A stretch of 64,000 bases of DNA, from positions 277,707 to 341,706 of the forward strand of contig CANTUR010000110.1 of NCBI GenBank assembly GCA_947683625.1. The letters are read 5' to 3'. Origin of the DNA: Mallotus nudiflorus. Lineage: Eukaryota > Streptophyta > Magnoliopsida > Malpighiales > Euphorbiaceae. The notes under the pieces are model-generated. The model did not search any database. It had not been told where the DNA came from and was given only the letters and a program-made list of their open reading frames with translations. Within the stretch, counting starts at the first letter, position 1; each line of letters opens with the position of its first letter. Of the stretch, positions 60,560 to 64,000 are shown piece after piece. The position numbers were made by a program, and so were the translations under genes.

Positions 60560-63500
60560 TTTCACGACCCAAAACCAGGGGCCATGACCGGCGCTAGGGA
60601 ACGGGAATTCTTTCGAATCTGGAACCCGTAGCAAGCCTAAAAATAAAATAAAACATGCAATAATAATAATAACAATATCAAATGCAGCGGAAATGAAAAT
60701 CATAAATATCCAAAATAATATCCATCTGTCATATATAAATCTTTTAATACAAATCCAGTTCAATAATACAATATCTCATATAAATAAAATATATAAAATC
60801 CACAAATTAATTTACAACTACTACAGTGTCTAGATAAAATAAAACCCAAGACTCAGATAAGCAGTTTACACAAAGAAGCCGGGGGCGGAAGAAATCCGGC
60901 GTATAGGGCTGCTACTGAGGTCTGAAGATGTTGACTCTCCTAAAAAATATCAACGGAGGGGAGTCAGACCTCACTGAGTGAATTACTTTAATATATATAT
61001 ATATACATACACACTAAATGACAATGCATACAGTCAACAGTATATATATATAATATGTATATATACAGGCAAATACACAGATGCAATAAAATCATTTTAT
61101 ATATTTCATTGAAAATCATCTTTTATGAAGGATCAAATAGAACCCTATGATATCGAAGCCTCAAACAGTGTTAGACCAACACTCTAGCCATACAGGCTCA
61201 CTTAATCCAATATATCCACTTAATCCATTTAGACAGTAGACTGGCCCCGAGACACTAAGTCAACTGAGCTCCAGTAGTCCTGACTGCCAGTGTGATTGGC
61301 CCCGAGACACTTGGTCAACCGAGCTCCAGCAATCACACCCCCAAATCATATCTCACACATCAAATAATCATATTCAATCAATATCCACAAATGGTTAGTA
61401 ATATAGCCTAAATACTATAGGCGCACCGTTACGTACTTGGTCCTAGTGCTGGCCACTAGGTAGCACGTTCTATTGATATCCTTCATTAATAATATAAACA
61501 TTCATTCACAAATAAATGATGCATGAATTTAAATAAAATAGAAACATAAACCATATATATACTGGAAATATACCAAAAGTAAACTAGGTATATTTCGAGT
61601 ATATATACGTCAAATAAATCCAATCAAATTATAAATTAAGCTAGAAATATATTTAAAAACATTTTAAATATAATTTATTAACAAAACATGCATATAATTT
61701 GATATATACCAAAAATAAACCAAATAAACTAAATATAAACTTAAGTAATAATCAAATTATTTATGCATATTTAATCAAAATAAAACATGCATTTCTAAAT
61801 CATGCATCCTAAGCATATATATATAAAATAGCAACTCACAAATTAGTGCGCTCCACGAGATGGGTCCGACGGGCTTGGTCCACTAGCCCTCGGTCTCGGC
61901 GCAACTAAACAAACAATAACGACAAAAATCAGAATAACCCTAACAGAAATCCCTAAAATTCGATCTAGAATATTTAACACAAAATTGAGATTAGGGTTCG
62001 ACCAGACATCACGTTTTACGAGAATTCTACCGAAAATTCGGCAGAACCTCTCCTGTAAAATGGACATCTCTCTACTCAAAGAGTAGAGCCGACCCTGCAA
62101 AGAAATACACTTCGAAATATAGGCACAACAACTCATCCACAACCCCTCGGTCGGACTCCAAACTACAATCTACCGACCGGGGTCCACAAACACAGAACAA
62201 TTTCAGAAATACCAAAAATACCCTTATATCATAGATATTCATTTTATAAATATAATTTACATAATTAACCTTAAAACACTGTAAAAACCGATATAAAACT
62301 CATTTTATTAGTAAAATCGTATATTATATATATAATTGAAAATAATTCATGAAAAATAGTTTTAATTAGTTAAAAATACTAAATAATTTGTAGAAATCAT
62401 TTTTATACCTTAAATAACTATTAAAACCAATTAAATTACATTTTTAGCCAATTTAGGGTAACTTACCAAAATGCCCTTATATATATAAATATACTAAAAT
62501 TACTTCAAAAATTCACTAAAAATTATACAATTATCCAAAATTAATTTTCTCAACATATTTATCAATAATATCAATAATTAAACTCAATTAACCAATTAAT
62601 TTCAATTAAAAACACATTTAACCCTAATTTCCCAAAATTACATAAACTTAAATAATTCAAAATAAATACTTAGGAATTCATAAAAATTCCAAATAAATTT
62701 CTATAATTCATTTCAACACCTATATTTACCATAAATACAATTTCATAATTTATTTAATTAATTTCCAAAAATTAGAAAATAATATTAAAATATTCAAAAA
62801 TACCCAAAAACCAAAATAATCTCCAAAAATTCCACAAAAATTGACACATGTAGATTAAGCTATTAGGATCAACATTTGTGAAGGGAGTTTTCATGAATCA
62901 ATCAATTTGAAGCTCAAAAAAAATCAAAAACCCTAATTTGGCCGAAATGGAAAATTTGAAACCTAAGCAAATCAAGACCATTTAAGCTCAAACCAAAGCT
63001 AGAATCACACTCACCGGAGCTCAAGGAGAAGAAAGAGACTGGCGGTGTCAAAAATGGTGGTCGAAAAGTTGGTGAATGGCGAGGAGAGGAAGTTTCGGCC
63101 AAAATGGGGAAAATGGGGCTAGCCGGCGCTGGGGAAGAAGCTTGGGGCGACGGAGCAGCTGGCTGGGGAAGGCGGAGCTGCTGGCGGCACACCGATGATA
63201 AGGGAACTACAGTTGCAGATGGTGGTTGGTGATCGGGCACGGGAAGGAAGAAGAAAAAGAAGAAAAGAAAAGAAAAGGAAAGGAAATGAAAAGAAAAAGA
63301 AAAAGAAAAAAGAAAAAAGAAAAAAGAAAAAAATAAATAATAATAAAAAAAAATAATAAATTTTTTAATAAAATAATTGGGAAAAATCACACACCACACA
63401 TTATTATTTACAATTTAATAATAAATAAAATAATTAAATAACAATAAAATTAATAAACAAATAATAAAATATTAAGGGAATATTAAACCCTAATTAAATA

Positions 63501-63789
63501 AATAATTACATGTATACACGGTTGTTTAATATTTTAAAATATGTATGAGTTCATGCAAGTCCATAAATATATTTAATATAATTAATAATAAATTATTTAT
63601 GTGAAAATTTCCCCGAAAATAAAAGTCTCGGGAAAATTTTACGTAAAGCACTGTAAATAATATACAATAATTAAAATAGGTTTTAAATACATATCAACTC
63701 GGTAAAAATATCATAATATATATACAAAAATTATTAACACTGCATATCCCGGTACAGTGTAAAAATATTAAAAAACATGGGATATTACA
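60560..63789 (-). repeat. 3' LTR of element F
   Basis: 3230 bp. The first bases read TTTCACGACCC where TGTCACGACCC is expected. Ends GGGATATTACA. In minus sense: purine/pyrimidine tract (63245-63345), GC-rich leader 63015-63240, donor-like GTGAGTGTG (GT at 63014-63013), acceptor-like TTTGCAG (AG at 62096-62095), CTCTACTC hairpin, donor-like GTGAGTT (about 61838), tandem hairpins about 61240-61340, acceptor-like TTTTTTAG|GAGAG (about 60940), acceptor-like TTTTTAG|GCTTGC (about 60640). Confidence 0.93.
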
Positions 63790-63805
63790 GTCTTCCCCCC
63801 TTTAC
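63790..63805 (-). other. Polypurine tract of element F
   Basis: Minus sense TGTAAAGGGGGGAAGAC (63789-63805) ends against the LTR. Confidence 0.85.
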
Positions 63806-64000
63806 AAGAATTCATCCCCGAACCAGAAAGAAAAGATTACAGGATCAGGAAGGAAAGAGATACGGGTAAGAAGCTCGCATCTTAGCTTCAGTCTCCCACG
63901 TATGTCCTCGACTCTATCGCTACGCCACATAACCTTGACCATTGGAATCTGCTTCGAACGCAACTGTCGAACTTGATAATCAACGATCGCCACAGGTTCT
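63802..64000 (-). pseudogene. Element F pol C-terminus, chromodomain (partial)
   Basis: Minus frame from the window edge reads EPVAIVDYQVRQLRSKQIPM and VKVMWRSDRVED, the start of the chromodomain. One base is missing after GTCGAGGA (about 63904). The frame therefore leaves WETEAEMRASYPYLF and runs on in another frame to a stop at 63802. Without that gap it would stop at 63845. Confidence 0.82.

Larger units (their letters stand above)
60560..64000 (-). mobile_element. Element F: chromodomain Ty3/gypsy retrotransposon, 3' end only
   Basis: Minus-strand 3' LTR (60560-63789), polypurine tract and the last part of pol; the rest lies beyond the window. It is inserted in E's integrase. The expected target duplication is gtttc (60555-60559), whose partner is outside. 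The LTR belongs to the A/B subfamily. Confidence 0.9.

Noticed and set aside
62914..63399. 161-codon open frame on the minus strand as a secreted protein gene
   Set aside because: It covers a pyrimidine tract and the LTR leader of F. The apparent hydrophobic start is a TTT/TTC-rich tract.
1..64000. Host protein-coding gene, tRNA or rRNA
   Set aside because: Every recognisable coding motif belongs to a retroelement, and I saw no tRNA-like cloverleaf or rRNA text. Short RNA genes cannot be fully excluded by eye.

Overview
The window is nuclear DNA of a flowering plant, probably a dicot with a large repeat-rich genome. It is strongly AT-rich, and all 64 kb can be assigned to LTR retrotransposons of the Ty3/gypsy superfamily. 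I found no host gene, tRNA, rRNA or CRISPR array. The species cannot be named from the sequence.

Two lineages are present. (1) Chromodomain gypsy elements (chromoviruses, most likely Tekay/Del-like) with very long LTRs of about 3.2-3.4 kb, starting TGTAAT and ending GTGACA, and an initiator-tRNA-Met type primer site (TGGTATCAGAG). Their order is gag, protease, RT, RNase H, integrase, chromodomain. Copies: A (minus, 1-9337, cut by the window edge), B (plus, 10421-21888, complete, 5-bp target duplication TGGGC), D (plus, 9338-9705 continued at 40449-50738), E (plus, about 53518-60559), F (minus, 60560-64000, cut by the window edge), G (an LTR half, 50739-52600) and H (a minus-strand LTR fragment, 52601 to about 53517). 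A, B and F form one subfamily, D a second, E and G a third. (2) C, a Tat/Ogre-type element on the minus strand (9706-40448, interrupted by B). It has gag, protease, RT, a degenerate RNase H, a second archaeal-type RNase H, integrase, and antisense ORF remnants including a plant mobile domain (PMD). Its 3' untranslated region carries a 77-bp satellite.

The elements are nested: D sits in the LTR of G, C and A both sit in the 5' LTR of D, B sits in the 3' LTR of C, and F sits in the integrase of E. The order in time is G, then D, then C (and A), then B; E came before F. All coding regions carry stops and frameshifts. B is the best preserved.

The most notable observations concern the long chromoviral LTRs. 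Aligning their copies by eye gives (a) conserved splice-donor-like (GTGAGT) and acceptor-like (Y-rich...AG|G) sites that split the transcribed LTR into several short exon-like blocks, and (b) two adjacent hairpins whose stems show paired base changes between subfamilies. Element C appears to be a tandem recombinant that lost one internal region through an 85-bp block shared by its LTR and its 3' region.
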